Origin: an uncultured bacterium
GTDB taxonomy: Bacteria > Hydrogenedentota > Hydrogenedentia > Hydrogenedentales > CAILVY01
Direction of reading: 5' to 3'
NCBI GenBank assembly: GCA_937951485.1
Contig: CALEDJ010000021.1
Coordinates: 1 to 18,352, forward strand
Length of the DNA: 18,352 nucleotides
The notes below the pieces were generated by a model. That model saw only the letters and a list, made by a program, of their open reading frames with translations. It made no database searches and had not been told where the DNA came from. The translations under genes and the position numbers were made by a program. Of the stretch, positions 6,945-16,212 are shown in pieces. Each line of letters starts with the position of its first letter. The stretch's first letter is position 1.

Positions 6945-8549
6945 ATGGCAACCCAGGAGTTGACGACGGTGTCGCACCTTATCGAAATTTATGACACAAC
7001 CCTGCGGGATGGCGCGCAGGGGCCCGGCATCAAATTCACAGCGGATGACCAGTGGCGGGTGGCGCAGGAGTTGGATGCGCTGGGCGTATCGTACATCGAG
7101 GGCGGCCAGCCGGGGTCCAACCCCAAGGCGGTGGACTTTTTCCGCCGCGCGCGCGATACGGAATTGCGCAGCGCAAAATTGGTCGCCTTCGGCAGTACGC
7201 GGCACCCCAAGACGGCGGTTGAGGACGATGCCAATATTCAGGCGCTGCTTCAGGCGGAGACCGAGGTGGTGACCATTTTCGCCAAGACCTCGAAGATGCA
7301 CGTGCGCGAGGTGCTCGGGGTCACGATGGATTTGAATCTGTCCATCATCGCGGAGTCCGTGGCCTATCTCAAGGCCCAGGGCCGCCGCGTTTTCGTGGAT
7401 GCGGAACATTTCTTCGACGGCTACCGCGCCGACGCGGAGTATGCGCTGGCGGCGCTGTCCGCCGCGTGGGAGCATGGCGCGGAGATACTCGTGCTGTGCG
7501 ACACCAACGGCGGCCGTCTGCCGCATGAAGTGGCGGAGATCACCGAGGCGGTGCGCGCGCGGCTGCCGCAGGCGCGGCTGGGCATCCACACCCACAACGA
7601 CACGGGCTGCGCCGTGGCGAACGCGATCGCGGCGGTGCGTGCCGGTGCAGTGCAGGTGCAGGGCACCATCAACGGCTATGGCGAACGCACGGGCAACGCC
7701 AACCTCTGCACCATCATCCCCAATTTGCAGATCAAACTCGGCTACGACGTGCTGCGTCCCGAACAACTCGCCCGCCTCGCGCATGTTTCGCGCGTCGTGG
7801 CGGAACTCGCCAACATGACCCCCCGCGACCACGCGCCCTATGTGGGCCGGGACGCCTTCACCCACAAAGGCGGCATGCACGCCGACGCCGTGATGAAGAT
7901 CAAGGCGAGCTACGAACACATTGACCCCGCGCTTGTGGGCAATGTCACGCATATCGCGGTCAGCGAGGTCTCCGGCAGGTCCAGCCTTCTGCAGAAAGCC
8001 GCGGAATTCGACATCCGCCTCGAACGGGACGCGCCGGAAACAAGGCGCATCCTTGCGCGGATCAAGGAACTGGAAAACGAGGGCTATGAATTCGAGGGCG
8101 CCGACGCGTCGCTCGAACTCGTCATGCGCCGCGCCATTGGTCAGTGTCCGACCTTCTTCACCACCAAAAGTTTCCATGTGGACGTGAACCAACTGGACCC
8201 CGACCAGCCCGGTGTCGCCGAGGCCATCGTCAAGATCGCCCTCGCCAACGGCCTCGAGGAGCATACTGTTTCCGAAGGGCGCGGCCCGGTGGACGCGCTC
8301 AACAACGCCCTGCGCAAAGCCCTCGAACGGCATTACCCCGAATTGCGAACACTTCACCTCGAAGACTATAAGGTCCGCATCCTCGATGGAAAACTCGCCA
8401 CACGCGCCAAGACCCGCGTGCTCATCGAATCTGGCGACGGCGAAGCGTTGTGGAACACGGTCGGCGTTTCGGAAAACATCATCACCGCGTCCTATCTGGC
8501 GCTCATTGACAGCATCGAGTACAAACTCCTGCGCGCACGAGGGAGGTGA
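6945..8549 (+). CDS. cimA: (R)-citramalate synthase
   Basis: The protein has 534 residues, the usual length of the long CimA family. It condenses acetyl-CoA with pyruvate to (R)-citramalate, the first step of the threonine-independent route to 2-oxobutyrate and isoleucine. The N-terminal TIM barrel starts with [19 protein letters not shown] (Arg21/Asp22). It continues with [72 protein letters not shown] (metal ligands His215 and His217) and [20 protein letters not shown]. Then come [12 protein letters not shown] and, from about residue 400, a LeuA-type regulatory dimer domain. The SNPK and FFDGY motifs and GAQGPGI separate it from 2-isopropylmalate synthase. ATG 6945 was chosen because homologues begin a few residues before [11 protein letters not shown]. 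The frame is open back to 6876 without a better start. Confidence 0.95.
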   Translation: MATQELTTVSHLIEIYDTTLRDGAQGPGIKFTADDQWRVAQELDALGVSYIEGGQPGSNPKAVDFFRRARDTELRSAKLVAFGSTRHPKTAVEDDANIQALLQAETEVVTIFAKTSKMHVREVLGVTMDLNLSIIAESVAYLKAQGRRVFVDAEHFFDGYRADAEYALAALSAAWEHGAEILVLCDTNGGRLPHEVAEITEAVRARLPQARLGIHTHNDTGCAVANAIAAVRAGAVQVQGTINGYGERTGNANLCTIIPNLQIKLGYDVLRPEQLARLAHVSRVVAELANMTPRDHAPYVGRDAFTHKGGMHADAVMKIKASYEHIDPALVGNVTHIAVSEVSGRSSLLQKAAEFDIRLERDAPETRRILARIKELENEGYEFEGADASLELVMRRAIGQCPTFFTTKSFHVDVNQLDPDQPGVAEAIVKIALANGLEEHTVSEGRGPVDALNNALRKALERHYPELRTLHLEDYKVRILDGKLATRAKTRVLIESGDGEALWNTVGVSENIITASYLALIDSIEYKLLRARGR

Positions 8550-8607
8550 TATGCATGGGGCCCGCGTTCGCCCGGACTGCGGTGCGGCGCGGGCATCCGC
8601 ACGTCCA

Positions 8608-8683
8608 CAGGTTGAAGGATATGCAGCATCGGCGCCATGCGTCGCCTGCCGCCTGTTATCCACAGGCTGAAGCCTCTACTCCA
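8608..8683. repeat. CAGGyTGAAGCCT repeat, partial copy plus second copy
   Basis: 8663-8683 matches 320-340 at 18 of 21 positions (CAGGCTGAAGCCT, then CTACTCCA). 8608-8617 repeats CAGGTTGAAG. In both places the bases before are of the form GCACGT..CC, which suggests that the repeat unit is longer than the conserved core. Confidence 0.5.
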
Positions 8684-8714
8684 CAACGGGAACGCGGGCG
8701 TCCTGCGTGCGTTC

Positions 8715-8745
8715 CAATCCGCTGTGGCTGACGATTCGCGGATTG
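8715..8745. repeat. 8-bp stem hairpin downstream of cimA
   Basis: CAATCCGC (8715-8722) pairs perfectly with GCGGATTG (8738-8745) around a 15-nt loop. No T-tract follows. It overlaps the -35-like TTGATC at 8743, so it could also be a protein-binding site for the downstream gene. Confidence 0.35.
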
Positions 8746-8771
8746 ATCAAACCAACCGGAAGAAGTAAACT
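8743..8771 (+). promoter_or_regulatory. Putative promoter of the GT39-MoxR pair
   Basis: TTGATC (8743-8748) and TAAACT (8766-8771) are separated by exactly 17 bp, each 4/6 to consensus. They lie about 100 bp before the GT39-like start. Picked by consensus only. Confidence 0.35.
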
Positions 8772-8868
8772 GTCGTTTTACGTGCGGCGCGCCGGGGTCT
8801 TTGGTGGTCGAGGGCGCGGGAATGCGCCGCCGGCTGCCAATCCCGTGTGATCGCTGGAGACTTTTGTG

Positions 8869-11379
8869 ATGACCGATGCTTCCTCAGCCCCTTGCCGGAC
8901 ATGTTCCGGGGCAGGGCGTTCGCGTATCCTGTGGGCGGTGGCGCTGTTTGCGCTCTTTGCGTTTCATGCCGGCATGAACGCCTGGTGGTTGATGGAGGAC
9001 AACCACACCATCCGCACGGATGAAGAAGGGCACATGCATTGGGCGCGCAAGTATTACGAGGCAATGTTTCTGGACAGGGAGGCCACGCTGATGCAGCGGG
9101 CGGTCGCGTTTGCCCAGGTCAAGCCGGGGAATCCGGCGCATCCGCCCCTGCTTCACATCATCGGCGCAGTGACTATCGCCCTCTTCGGTTACGACATTGA
9201 CACCCTGGCGGCGGTCAATACGGCCATGTTCCTGCTCACCCTGATCGGATGCCTGTTGATCCTGATCCGTTTTCTGGATCGCTGGAGCGCCCTGTTCGCG
9301 GTTTTTGTGATTGGTTTTTCGCCGATTGTCTATGCGTCTTCGCGGCATTTCATGACCGATTATGTTTCGCTGGCGATTGTCACATGGGCGTTGTATGCGC
9401 TGATCCGCACCGAGCGTTTCCGGAACACAGGCTGGGTCTTCGTCTTCGCCGTGCTCAACGGCCTGGGCTTTCTGGCGCGCAGCACGACGTTTCTTTACTA
9501 TCTCATTCCATGCTTGTTTGTGGTGCTGGCGGGCTGGGTCGCGGCGCTTACGGAAGGTCGGCGTGGTGAATGGCGCACGGTGCTGCTCAATTGTCTGCTG
9601 GCCGGCGTGGTGACAACGGGCGTGTTTTCCCCCTGGTACTTCAGACATCTGGATGATTTCTACCATTACTGGGTGAATGTTCACGCCGGCGGCGTGGGCG
9701 GGCCGGTGGCCCTGCTCCAGCCGGAAACGCCGCGCCCCGCTGCACGGCAGACACCGGAAGATGATTTCAGCAATGTTCCGCAGCCGGTTGTTTCAGATAA
9801 CCAGGCCCAACAAAGCCGGGCAACGATAGCCTCCGCGCCCGCGGCGGCTGCGCCGCCCCCGCCCCGGGAAGCACGGACGCAAGACAGCGCCGAAACGCCG
9901 CCGAAACGCCGTGGCATATGGGAGCAGATCATATCGCCGCGCGTGAATTGGGGACGTTACCCCATGCATGCGGTCCATAACGCTGTTTTCCTGCCGATCC
10001 TGCTGCTGTGTCTTGTCGGCATGGTGCTGGCCTTTCTGATGCCGAAATACCGATCATTTGAGGCGTTCATGCTGCTGTTGTGGCTGCTGGGTTCCTGGGT
10101 TTGCATGACCATCACGGTGAAATACGCCACCGCACGCTACATCTTGCCGGCGGCTCCGGCAATGGGCGCATTTGCCGCGCTGGCTGTGATGGCCCCCGGC
10201 AACAAAATTGCCCGGCGACTCTGCATGGGCATATTCACGCTCTTGCTTCTGTTCCAATACGGCAATTTGACAGTGCGTTCTTACGGTCCCCTGGCTGAGT
10301 GTTCGCCGGGGGGACTGACCGTCTGGAAGGACTATCTCACCCTGGGGTTCTCCTACACGCACCTGTCGGCACCGGAAAAGGCCAATTTCAAGGACAGGAT
10401 TTTCCTGGCCATGGTGAATGCCGAGCGGCAACGCGAGTTTCCAAAGGGAGAATGGGCGAATTACCTGCGCCTGCGCATGCGCGGCATGGAGTTTGATGAA
10501 GTGCACTACTGGCGTGATCTGCCGGGGGGAAAACCCAACCCCTTCCGCAGGAAAGAAATCCCCTCGGACAAATTGCCTCTGCGCCGCCTGCGCAGCATCG
10601 GATTCGCGCATGACGCGGAGGCATTGCTGCCCGCGCTCGACAATGCCGACTATATTGTCTATGCGTTGGACATGCCTGAAGAGGAACTCGAAGGGCGGTG
10701 GGTACTCTTCTTCCACGAACAGGGTTTTCAGCCGATTGATCGTCTCGAATGGCCCGGCTTCGGCGAAGTGCCCGACCGCGTCTATGGCGTGTTGGCGCGC
10801 ATGTCGGAGGCCAAAACAGTCAATATTGAAAACCGGGAGGACGTGGACGCACTGAACCTGTTCCAACTCTATGAGTTGCGGCTTGTGCTGCGCAACAGCA
10901 CGGACCCGCGACATGAAGCGATGAAAGCCTATGTGGAACAGCGCTTCGAGGAAGAAATCGCCGCGCTGGCCCCGCAGCCACAGGAAATCAATGAATATCT
11001 CACCTTTCTCTGGGTGGACGTGGCGCCCTTGGGAGATGACTGGTATGCCTTCCGCTTCATCTTCAGGGTCAACAAGGGGATTGACGCCGACTACCGCATC
11101 TTTTTCCACGGGAAAGTGGATGAATCGCAGGTCCATCTGTTGCCGCCCAACATGCGCGAACAGGGCTTTATGATGTGGAATTTTGATCCGACGCCGCCGA
11201 CTTCCCAGTGGCCCGAAAATGATTATGTCTTTCTGACACACCGCATTCGCGCCGAACGGATCAATTATGGACTGACAATAGGTTTCTATTCCGGCAGCAA
11301 ATATTTCGGCAACCCCGTATCGCTGGGCGAAATAGACTTCGGATCGTTGCACCCTGCCGTCCCGGCGCGGACCCCTTGA
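8869..11379 (+). CDS. GT39/ArnT-like polytopic membrane glycosyltransferase
   Basis: The protein has 836 residues. After a short Cys-containing N-terminus comes TM1 (about 20-41). The first outer loop then holds an acidic motif, RTDEEGHMHWARKYYEA (Asp51-Glu53, His55), in the position where GT39/ArnT/PMT enzymes carry their catalytic Asp/Glu. About seven more helices run to residue 258 and four more lie at about 370-462, followed by a soluble C-terminal region of about 360 residues. These enzymes move a sugar from a polyprenyl-phosphate donor to protein or lipid on the periplasmic face. Donor and acceptor here are unknown. Odd: between the two helix groups (about 279-348) is a Pro/Ala/Gln-rich, probably disordered stretch including SAPAAAAPPPPREA. 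ATG 8869 is preferred over the in-frame GTG 8866 because GGAG lies at 8856-8859. The stop is 9 bp before the MoxR gene, so the two are probably co-transcribed. Confidence 0.8.
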   Translation: MTDASSAPCRTCSGAGRSRILWAVALFALFAFHAGMNAWWLMEDNHTIRTDEEGHMHWARKYYEAMFLDREATLMQRAVAFAQVKPGNPAHPPLLHIIGAVTIALFGYDIDTLAAVNTAMFLLTLIGCLLILIRFLDRWSALFAVFVIGFSPIVYASSRHFMTDYVSLAIVTWALYALIRTERFRNTGWVFVFAVLNGLGFLARSTTFLYYLIPCLFVVLAGWVAALTEGRRGEWRTVLLNCLLAGVVTTGVFSPWYFRHLDDFYHYWVNVHAGGVGGPVALLQPETPRPAARQTPEDDFSNVPQPVVSDNQAQQSRATIASAPAAAAPPPPREARTQDSAETPPKRRGIWEQIISPRVNWGRYPMHAVHNAVFLPILLLCLVGMVLAFLMPKYRSFEAFMLLLWLLGSWVCMTITVKYATARYILPAAPAMGAFAALAVMAPGNKIARRLCMGIFTLLLLFQYGNLTVRSYGPLAECSPGGLTVWKDYLTLGFSYTHLSAPEKANFKDRIFLAMVNAERQREFPKGEWANYLRLRMRGMEFDEVHYWRDLPGGKPNPFRRKEIPSDKLPLRRLRSIGFAHDAEALLPALDNADYIVYALDMPEEELEGRWVLFFHEQGFQPIDRLEWPGFGEVPDRVYGVLARMSEAKTVNIENREDVDALNLFQLYELRLVLRNSTDPRHEAMKAYVEQRFEEEIAALAPQPQEINEYLTFLWVDVAPLGDDWYAFRFIFRVNKGIDADYRIFFHGKVDESQVHLLPPNMREQGFMMWNFDPTPPTSQWPENDYVFLTHRIRAERINYGLTIGFYSGSKYFGNPVSLGEIDFGSLHPAVPARTP

Positions 11380-11388
11380 GGCCTCTGC

Positions 11389-12240
11389 ATGGAAAACACC
11401 CCCCCCAGACAAATGCCGGTCTTTGAAGGGACCGACAAATACTACCTGGACCCCGAACTGCGCGCCATCGTCAACATTGCGCTGGCCATGGAAAAGCCGC
11501 TGCTGCTGACCGGCGAGGCGGGCACGGGAAAAACGCAACTGGCCCTGGAAACCGCCCGCGCCCTGAACATGCCGACGGAAATCCTCCGATGCAAATCCAC
11601 CATCAAGGGCGAAGAGGCCTGCTACACCCAGGATACCGTCCTGCGCCTCAACGACGCGCGCTTCGGCCCCGGTGACAGCGGACGCCATGTGGATAATTTC
11701 TTTGACTATATCATCTGGGGACCCATCGGGCGCGCATTCCGCGCCGACGAAAAAGTCGTGCTGCTGCTCGATGAGATAGACAAAACGGAATCGGATGTAC
11801 AGGACAATCTGCTCGACATCCTTGAGGAATGCCAGTTCACCATCCGCGAAGTGAACCAGACCATCCGTGCCAGGGTGCGCCCCGCAATCTTCATCACCTC
11901 CAACGCGAAACGGGAACTGTCCGACCCCTTTCTGCGCCGCTGCTACTGCCACCATATTGCTTTTCCCGACCAGGAAGCGATGCGCCGCATCGTGGACCTG
12001 CACTATCCCAACACCGATCCCCGACTGCTCGAAGCCGCCATCGCCATTTTCTATGATCTGCGCAGCCGGGGCTTTGAAAAGCCTCCAGCGACGAGTGAAC
12101 TGCTCAACTGGATCGGCGCGCTGGAACGCCTGGGAGAGATGCCCGACCCCGCCAAGCCCCCACTCACCGGCATCCTGCTGAAGCGCGCCGGCGACATCCT
12201 CCGCCACCGCGGTGGCGGCGCGCCCCGAAGACGCTTCTGA
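11389..12240 (+). CDS. MoxR-type AAA+ ATPase
   Basis: The protein has 283 residues, the usual size for compact MoxR/AAA_5 proteins. It shows Walker A GEAGTGKT (about 42-49), Walker B VVLLLDEIDK (about 122-131), sensor 1 IFITSNAKRELSD and arginine-finger context PFLRRCYCHHIAFPD. A C-terminal helical lid ends in a basic tail (GGGAPRRRF). MoxR ATPases act as chaperones that assemble or activate enzyme complexes, usually with a von Willebrand A-domain partner encoded next door. No VWA gene is present here. The gene starts 9 bp after the GT39-like gene, and a secreted glycoside hydrolase follows. A role with the glycosyltransferase is possible but only inferred from position. No strong Shine-Dalgarno precedes ATG 11389, consistent with translational coupling. 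Confidence 0.9.
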   Translation: MENTPPRQMPVFEGTDKYYLDPELRAIVNIALAMEKPLLLTGEAGTGKTQLALETARALNMPTEILRCKSTIKGEEACYTQDTVLRLNDARFGPGDSGRHVDNFFDYIIWGPIGRAFRADEKVVLLLDEIDKTESDVQDNLLDILEECQFTIREVNQTIRARVRPAIFITSNAKRELSDPFLRRCYCHHIAFPDQEAMRRIVDLHYPNTDPRLLEAAIAIFYDLRSRGFEKPPATSELLNWIGALERLGEMPDPAKPPLTGILLKRAGDILRHRGGGAPRRRF

Positions 12241-12365
12241 CCCTGCGGCAGTTCTAGCGAAATTCGGGTCCCGCGCATGCGAAGCGTATTATGATTCCGC
12301 GTGGCGGACGAAGAAATCCGTCGTGCCGCGCGGGAGGGATGTCGGCGTTCTTCGCACACAGACAC

Positions 12366-12381
12366 GGGAGCAACTGAGATG
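12366..12381 (+). promoter_or_regulatory. Shine-Dalgarno that decides the glycoside hydrolase start
   Basis: GGGAG at 12366-12370 lies 8 nt before ATG 12379. This favours 12379 over the upstream in-frame GTG at 12301, which has no such signal and would place basic, non-homologous residues before the signal peptide. Confidence 0.55.
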
Positions 12382-13380
12382 GTCGGTATTGGATGCGCAG
12401 TCGCGCTGGCGCTGACGCCGTTTTTTGGGCTGAATGAAGACATTGTCTGGAATCCGGAATCGGACTGGCCGATGATCATGGCGCGGCTGGAGGGGTCGGG
12501 CGCGCAATCGCTGCGCATGCCCATCCGCTGGCGTGTGGTGGAGCCGCAGCGGGGGGGCTGGGATTATTCCAGGGTGGACCGCGCGATTGCGGCGGTGCCC
12601 GCATCCATCGAAATCCTGGCCACGCTGATGTCCGTGCCGGAATGGGCCAATGGCATGCATCCCGATACGTGCGAGGGCTGGTTTGACGCCTATCCGCCGA
12701 AGGACCTGGCGGACTGGACGGTCTTCGTGGAAACAACCGTGCGGCGTTACAAAGCGCGCATCCGGCATTGGGAAATCTGGAACGAACCCAACGGCGTGGA
12801 TTTCTACCGCCCGCTGCCGGACCCCCCGGGCTACACGGCCCTGCTGAGAGCGGCTTATGAAGCGGTGAAACGCGCCGACCCCGATGCGGTGGTGGTGCTG
12901 GGCGGGCTGCAAATGAACGGGATCATCCCCAACCCGTGGTCGCCGGTGAAGACGCCGGATTTTCTGGAGGATTTGTACAAGGCGGGCGCAGGGCCGTATT
13001 TCGATGTCTGCAACATTCATCCCTATGTGCTGCCCTCGGAAGGCGCGGCGCATATGATGGCGCTGATACGCGATACCCTGGCCCTGATGAACCGCTATGG
13101 CGATGCCCGAAAGCCGCTGTGGATCACCGAGATCGGTTGCGGCTTGAACGCGGGCACGACGCCGGAACAGCAGGCGGACCTGTTGCGCGACAGTTTCCGG
13201 ATGACGCGCGCCGATCCGCGCATCCAGCGCGTGCACTGGTTCCTCCTGCGCGATATGGCGCAGGACTTGCTCGGCCCGGAGGGATCCATGGGTATCGTCA
13301 CCCGTGATTTTCAGGAAAAGCCCGCCTATCATGCCTTTGTCGCGGCTGTGCGCGAAGGCCGCGCCGCGGGCGGGCATTGA
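12379..13380 (+). CDS. Secreted clan GH-A glycoside hydrolase (GH39/GH5-like)
   Basis: The protein has 333 residues. Residues 1-17 (MVGIGCAVALALTPFFG) form a hydrophobic N-terminus, probably a signal peptide though without a basic n-region. The TIM-barrel features of clan A are clear: MPIRWRVVEPQRGGWDYSRV (strand 2 and substrate site), HWEIWNEPNG with acid/base Glu136, FDVCNIHPYV, and KPLWITEIGC with nucleophile Glu251. Both are strand 4/strand 7 glutamates, so it should be a retaining enzyme. Similarity is to GH39-type beta-xylosidases and related Cellulase-family proteins; the substrate cannot be read from the sequence. It follows the MoxR gene after 138 bp. Odd: its stop codon appears to come from the beta-helix remnant that overlaps its last bases (see 13373-13586), so the C-terminus may have been reset by a deletion. 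Confidence 0.85.
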   Translation: MVGIGCAVALALTPFFGLNEDIVWNPESDWPMIMARLEGSGAQSLRMPIRWRVVEPQRGGWDYSRVDRAIAAVPASIEILATLMSVPEWANGMHPDTCEGWFDAYPPKDLADWTVFVETTVRRYKARIRHWEIWNEPNGVDFYRPLPDPPGYTALLRAAYEAVKRADPDAVVVLGGLQMNGIIPNPWSPVKTPDFLEDLYKAGAGPYFDVCNIHPYVLPSEGAAHMMALIRDTLALMNRYGDARKPLWITEIGCGLNAGTTPEQQADLLRDSFRMTRADPRIQRVHWFLLRDMAQDLLGPEGSMGIVTRDFQEKPAYHAFVAAVREGRAAGGH

Positions 13381-13586
13381 CTTCAAGCCGAACCGCGCTA
13401 CCGAACTGTCGTTTAACTGCATCGCGCGCAATTGCGCCTTCGCCGCAAATGTCGGCACGGGCGTTTTCGTGTACCTCGAACCGCAGCAGAGAAAGCGCGC
13501 CCGTGTCGCTTCGGATCGAGGACTGCCTGATCAGCGGTGGCACGCCGCCGCCATTCAAAGTCATGCAGGCGTCGTTTCGGGACTGA
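13373..13586 (+). pseudogene. Remnant of a secreted right-handed beta-helix protein
   Basis: In one frame (13373 to about 13495) the translation reads GIDFKPNRATELSFNCIARN, then CAFAANVGTGVFVYLEPQQ. After a shift of one frame near 13495 it continues SRESAPVSLRIEDCLISGG and ends PFKVMQASFRD at TGA 13584-13586. The succession GIDF.PN, RNC.F..N.G.G..VYL, then PVS.R.EDC is that of bacterial parallel beta-helix proteins with a conserved central coil region. There is no start, no signal peptide and a frameshift, and only about 70 residues remain. The left end overlaps the last bases of the glycoside hydrolase gene in a different frame. This suggests that a deletion removed the 5' part of the beta-helix gene and joined it to the hydrolase. 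Confidence 0.65.
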
Positions 13587-13704
13587 GCACGCCTCTGGGG
13601 TCCCATCGGGCATCTTTTTGCCGTCACGGGTGTTATCGCTTGCAAACCTTTCCCGGTTTCATTTGCGGCGAAACGCCGTGTTGCGGTAGGCTGATGGGGC
13701 TTTC

Positions 13705-13729
13705 CGGCGGCACGCCGTGGCGGTTTTTT
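13705..13729 (+). terminator. Possible intrinsic terminator before the aconitase gene
   Basis: CGGCG (13705-13709) and CGCCG (13713-13717) form a 5-bp stem with a GCA loop. After six bases a run of six T follows (13724-13729). It would end transcription from the glycoside hydrolase and remnant region and insulate the aconitase gene. The rest of the 175 bp between 13586 and 13762 shows nothing else clear. Confidence 0.45.
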
Positions 13730-13761
13730 AGTAACCCGAATTCTATCAGGAGTTTAGGAGA

Positions 13762-16026
13762 ATGGCATTCGATTTTGAGATGATCCGGCAGGTCTATGAC
13801 GGCATGTCGGAGCGCGTTGCCGCGGCGCGGCGGGCGGCGGGGCGTCCGCTGACGCTGAGTGAAAAAATCCTCTATGCGCATTTGTGGGACGGCGCGGCGA
13901 CGAAAGCCTATGCGCGGGGCGCGGATTATGTGGATTTCGCACCGGACCGCGTGGCGATGCAGGATGCCACGGCGCAGATGGCGCTGTTGCAGTTCATGCA
14001 GTCGGGCCGCGCCACGACGGCGGTCCCCGCGACGGTGCATTGCGACCATCTGATTCAGGCGGCATCGGGCGCGGCGGCGGACCTGGCGACGGCGTTGGAT
14101 GCCAATCGGGAGGTCTATGATTTCCTGGCGTCGGTCTCGAAGAAGTACGGCATCGGGTTCTGGAAGCCGGGCGCGGGGATCATCCACCAGGTCGTGCTGG
14201 AAAACTACGCGTTCCCAGGCGGCATGATGATCGGCACGGACTCGCATACGCCGAACGCGGGCGGGCTGGGCATGATCGCCATCGGCGTGGGCGGCGCGGA
14301 CGCCGTGGACGTGATGGCGGGGATGCCGTGGGAACTGAAGTTTCCGAAACTCATCGGCGTGCATCTGAAGGGCCGGTTGCAGGGGTGGACCTCTCCCAAG
14401 GACGTTATCCTGAAACTCGCGGGCATCCTCACCGTCAAGGGCGGCACCGGCGCCATTGTGGAGTATTTCGGCGAGGGCGCGGAAACCTTGTCCTGCACCG
14501 GCAAGGGCACGATCTGCAACATGGGCGCGGAAATCGGCGCGACCACTTCGATTTTCCCCTTTGACGATACGATGGTCCGCTATCTGGAGGCGACCGGACG
14601 GTCTGACGTCGCCGCTGCGGCCCAGGCGATTCGCGAGCATCTGCGGCCCGACCCGGAGGTCTGCGCCGACCCCGCGCAATACTTTGACCAAATCATCGAA
14701 ATTGACCTGTCGGCGCTGGAACCGCACCTGAATGGCCCCTTCACGCCGGACCGCGCCACGCCGGTCTCTCAGATGAAGGAGGCGGTCGCGGCGCATGGCT
14801 GGCCGCGCACGGTCGAGGTCGGCCTGATCGGCTCCTGCACCAATTCCTCGTACGAAGACATGGCCCGCGCGGCGAGCATCGTCCGCCAGGCGCACGCGAA
14901 GAAACTCGGCGTCAAATCAGAATTCACCATCACGCCGGGGTCCGAACAGGTCCGACGCACCATCGAGCGGGACGGATTCCTGCAGGATTTCGAAGCCATC
15001 GGCGGGGTCGTGCTGGCCAACGCCTGCGGGCCGTGCATCGGCCAGTGGGCGCGGCACCGCTCCGGCGACGACGCACCCAACACCATCGTCACCTCGTTCA
15101 ACCGCAATTTTGCCAAGCGCAACGACGGCAATCCCAAAACGCACGCCTTCGTCACCTCTCCGGAACTGGTCACCGCGCTGGCCATTGCGGGCGATCTGAC
15201 CTTCAACCCCCTGACCGACACCCTGGTCAATGCCGACGGCGAAGCCGTCCGGCTGGACCCGCCCACGGGCGATGAACTGCCCCGCCAAGGTTTCCTGAGC
15301 GACATATCGGGCTATGTGCCGCCCGCCAAGGACGGCGGCGTCGTCGAAGTCATCGTGCGGCCGGATTCCGACCGCCTGCAACTGCTCGACCCCTTCCCGC
15401 CCAACAACGACGGCAATCTCGAAGGATTGCGCCTGCTGATAAAAGTCAAAGGGAAATGCACCACCGACCATATTTCGATGGCCGGGCCGTGGCTGCGTTT
15501 TCGCGGGCACCTTGACAAAATCTCCGACAATTGTTTCATCGGTGCAATCAACGCCTTCAACAACGAGGCGAACAAGGTGAAGAACCAACTCACCGGCGAC
15601 TACGACCAGGTGCCGAAGGTGCAGCGCGCTTACAAGGCGCAGGGCATCGGCACAATTGTCGTGGGCGACGAGAATTACGGCGAAGGGTCTTCGCGCGAGC
15701 ACGCCGCCATGGAACCGCGCCACCTCGGCGTCCGCGCGATTCTCGTCCGCAGTTTCGCCCGCATTCACGAGACCAACCTGAAAAAACAGGGCATGCTCGC
15801 CCTGACCTTCGCCGACCCCGCCGACTACGAGAGGATGCGCGAAGACGATGTCATTGACATTCTTGGTCTCGATGATTTTACGCCCGGGAAACCGCTCACG
15901 GTTGTGCTTCACCACGCGGACGGCAGTACTGAACAATTTCCCGTGAATCACTCCTACAATGACACCCAGATAGAATGGTATAAGGCCGGCGGCGCCCTGA
16001 ACCTCCTCCGCACGGCGCGGCAATAG
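13762..16026 (+). CDS. acn: Aconitate hydratase, mitochondrial type
   Basis: The protein has 754 residues. It isomerises citrate and isocitrate in the TCA cycle using a [4Fe-4S] cluster. The cluster cysteines are Cys359 ([11 protein letters not shown]), Cys422 and Cys425 ([11 protein letters not shown]), nearly the same numbers as in mitochondrial aconitase. Other active-site blocks are [90 protein letters not shown] and [17 protein letters not shown] (swivel-domain serine and arginine). Length and sequence fit the mitochondrial/AcnA_Mit group, not the about 890-residue AcnA/IRP or the AcnB group. AGGAG at 13748-13752 lies 9 nt before ATG 13762; a second AGGAG (13756-13760) is too close to be used. 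It is a single gene between a possible terminator and an inverted repeat. Confidence 0.97.
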   Translation: MAFDFEMIRQVYDGMSERVAAARRAAGRPLTLSEKILYAHLWDGAATKAYARGADYVDFAPDRVAMQDATAQMALLQFMQSGRATTAVPATVHCDHLIQAASGAAADLATALDANREVYDFLASVSKKYGIGFWKPGAGIIHQVVLENYAFPGGMMIGTDSHTPNAGGLGMIAIGVGGADAVDVMAGMPWELKFPKLIGVHLKGRLQGWTSPKDVILKLAGILTVKGGTGAIVEYFGEGAETLSCTGKGTICNMGAEIGATTSIFPFDDTMVRYLEATGRSDVAAAAQAIREHLRPDPEVCADPAQYFDQIIEIDLSALEPHLNGPFTPDRATPVSQMKEAVAAHGWPRTVEVGLIGSCTNSSYEDMARAASIVRQAHAKKLGVKSEFTITPGSEQVRRTIERDGFLQDFEAIGGVVLANACGPCIGQWARHRSGDDAPNTIVTSFNRNFAKRNDGNPKTHAFVTSPELVTALAIAGDLTFNPLTDTLVNADGEAVRLDPPTGDELPRQGFLSDISGYVPPAKDGGVVEVIVRPDSDRLQLLDPFPPNNDGNLEGLRLLIKVKGKCTTDHISMAGPWLRFRGHLDKISDNCFIGAINAFNNEANKVKNQLTGDYDQVPKVQRAYKAQGIGTIVVGDENYGEGSSREHAAMEPRHLGVRAILVRSFARIHETNLKKQGMLALTFADPADYERMREDDVIDILGLDDFTPGKPLTVVLHHADGSTEQFPVNHSYNDTQIEWYKAGGALNLLRTARQ

Positions 16027-16153
16027 GCCGCCATCAGCCGAACAGCCGTAGCGTGGGGGAGGTGCAGGAAATCACTTTTTCCAGCCACGGGAAGCACTGA
16101 ACGCCTGGAATAGATGCTGCAGCACCACAGCAGCGATATATTGCGTTTGTGAC

Positions 16154-16212
16154 TTTTGTGCCTTACGTGGCCGGAAATGCTTTTCGAATAAATGGCCACA
16201 GAAGGCACAAAA
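16154..16212. repeat. Long inverted repeat TTTTGTGCCTT..GTGGCC
   Basis: The left arm (16154-16172) and right arm (16194-16212) are 19 bp each and complementary at 17 positions, with a 21-nt A/T-richer loop. It lies between the ends of acn and lepB, 128 bp after the acn stop. It is either a bidirectional terminator-like or mRNA-protecting structure, or a member of a dispersed repeat family. Confidence 0.5.

Larger units (their letters stand above)
8550..8868. other. Intergenic region between cimA and the GT39-like gene
   Basis: 319 bp with no credible gene. It holds a second copy of the CAGGyTGAAGCCT repeat (8663-8683), a ten-base partial copy (8608-8617), an 8-bp stem hairpin (8715-8745) and a promoter-like pair (8743-8771). 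GATATGCA also occurs twice (near 8549 and 8618). Confidence 0.55.

Noticed and set aside
6844-6963. 39-codon frame overlapping the cimA start as an attenuator leader peptide
   Set aside because: It has only one Ile and two or three Leu codons, no strong Shine-Dalgarno and no terminator/antiterminator pair.
6897-8663. Minus-strand frame of 588 codons opposite cimA
   Set aside because: Antisense shadow created by the codon bias of cimA; no family signature.
10054-12207. Minus-strand frame of 717 codons across GT39 and MoxR genes
   Set aside because: Long, but antisense to two genes with clear motifs (Walker A/B, membrane helices) and without features of its own.
12301-12378. Upstream GTG start for the glycoside hydrolase
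   Set aside because: It would add 26 polar residues before the signal peptide. ATG 12379 has GGGAG at the right distance.
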